Assembly: GCF_006874585.1 (NCBI RefSeq) | Contig: NZ_CP029761.1 | Coordinates: 2,739,001-2,803,000 of the forward strand | Direction of reading: 5' to 3' | From: Sphingomonas sp. IC081 | Lineage (GTDB): Bacteria; Pseudomonadota; Alphaproteobacteria; Sphingomonadales; Sphingomonadaceae | Length of the DNA stretch: 64,000 nt | Shown here: positions 63,496 to 64,000 of the stretch, in pieces | Layout of the letters: the number at the start of each line of letters is the position of its first letter | How positions within the stretch are numbered: the stretch's first letter is position 1 | Position numbers and translations under genes: made by a program | Notes under the pieces: generated by a model | Told to the model about the DNA's origin: nothing | The model's input: only the letters and a program-made list of their open reading frames with translations | Databases searched by the model: none

Positions 63496-64000
63496 GACTC
63501 TCCAGCGAAACGCTGTCCCGTCTGCCCGAATCCGTCGCCCGCCCGGGCTATGACCGCAGCGCGCAGGCGGCGGGCATCGTCCACTTCGGCATCGGCGCGT
63601 TCCACCGCGCGCATCAGGCCTGGTATACCGACCGGGCGATGGCCAGGGGCGACCGCGACTGGGGCATCATCGGCGTTTCGCTGCGTTCGGCCAATGTCGC
63701 GCGCCAGCTCAATCCGCAGGACGGGCTCTACACGCTCACCGAATGCTCGGCCGAGCGCAACCGCATGCGCGTGGTCGGATCGGTCCAGCGGGTGATCGTC
63801 GCCAGCGAGGATCCGGAAGCGGTGATCGCCCAGATCGCCGCGCCGGAAACCCGGATCGTGACCTTCACCGTCACCGAAAAGGGCTATTGCCGCGCCGCCG
63901 ACGGATCGCTCGACCCGTTCCTGGCGCATCACGGCAGCATCTACGCCTTCCTCGAAGCCGGCCTGCGCCGCCGCCGCGAGCAAGGCCTGCCCGGCCTGAC
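63492..64000 (+). CDS. Mannitol-dehydrogenase-family uronate reductase, partial
   Basis: GTG start overlapping the uxaC stop by four bases; 169 residues are visible before the window ends. HFGIGAFHRAHQAWYTDRA is the family's N-terminal signature, and VTFTVTEKGYCRAADGSLD follows. Members are fructuronate reductase (UxuB), tagaturonate reductase (UxaB) and mannitol dehydrogenase. Since uxaA (altronate dehydratase) is in the locus and no uxuA is seen, tagaturonate reduction would complete the route, but the sequence shown looks as much like UxuB, so no symbol is given. Confidence 0.82.
   Translation, partial: MRLSSETLSRLPESVARPGYDRSAQAAGIVHFGIGAFHRAHQAWYTDRAMARGDRDWGIIGVSLRSANVARQLNPQDGLYTLTECSAERNRMRVVGSVQRVIVASEDPEAVIAQIAAPETRIVTFTVTEKGYCRAADGSLDPFLAHHGSIYAFLEAGLRRRREQGLPGL

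Overview
The window is a high-GC chromosomal segment of an alphaproteobacterium, most likely Sphingomonadales (Novosphingobium-like). The basis is the leftward gene order argS, SPOR protein, nagZ, scpA, scpB, tatA, tatB, tatC, the glnB-glnA pair, a Bpt-type aminoacyl-tRNA protein transferase, a TonB receptor beside a pectin locus, and REP-type hairpins of the GCCTGTCGAAG kind. No database was searched, so the taxonomy is inference.

Layout. 1-25 kb is mostly housekeeping: methionine aminopeptidase, an M17 aminopeptidase, argC, glnB-glnA behind a sigma-54 promoter, a GH24 lysozyme, an acyltransferase, an Lrp regulator facing a DMT exporter, bpt, ilvA, an oxidoreductase-amidohydrolase pair, tatABC, scpAB, nagZ, a SPOR protein and argS. 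25.6-28.5 kb is an AT-richer island with two unknown small membrane proteins, a PIN-like/DUF433 toxin-antitoxin pair and an odd tRNA-Leu-like sequence. 28.7-39.1 kb returns to core genes (miaB, phoH, ybeY, corC-like, a LysR regulator, cyclophilin, mgtE). At 39.3-40.9 kb an IS630-family element interrupts a small lipoprotein gene that can be rebuilt in frame. 41.2-44.4 kb holds a DUF1489 gene and a divergent amidohydrolase/cytochrome P450 pair.

From 44.9 kb to the right edge lies a pectin/galacturonate utilisation locus: exuT-like transporter, hydratase-family protein, uxaA, LacI-type regulator, kduI, kduD, kdgK, a carboxylesterase, cupin, pectate lyase, TonB receptor, a second esterase, GH43, uxaC and a mannitol-dehydrogenase-family reductase cut by the window end. 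A likely flow is: pectate lyase and esterases trim pectin outside the cytoplasm; the TonB receptor and ExuT-like carrier import products; unsaturated uronate goes through KduI and KduD, and galacturonate through UxaC, a reductase and UxaA; both routes give 2-keto-3-deoxygluconate, which KdgK phosphorylates. Five copies of a near-palindrome centred on ACCGGT lie in front of these transcription units and are the probable operators of the LacI-type protein.

The window is rich in small non-coding repeats. Three MITE-like elements are flanked by TA within YTAG/CTAR; for one of them an uninterrupted relative of the target exists in the same window. Three copies of a three-hairpin repeat have large stems that differ in sequence but keep pairing. 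Three copies of a terminator-like repeat lie between convergent genes. Several of the insertions sit exactly on stop codons.
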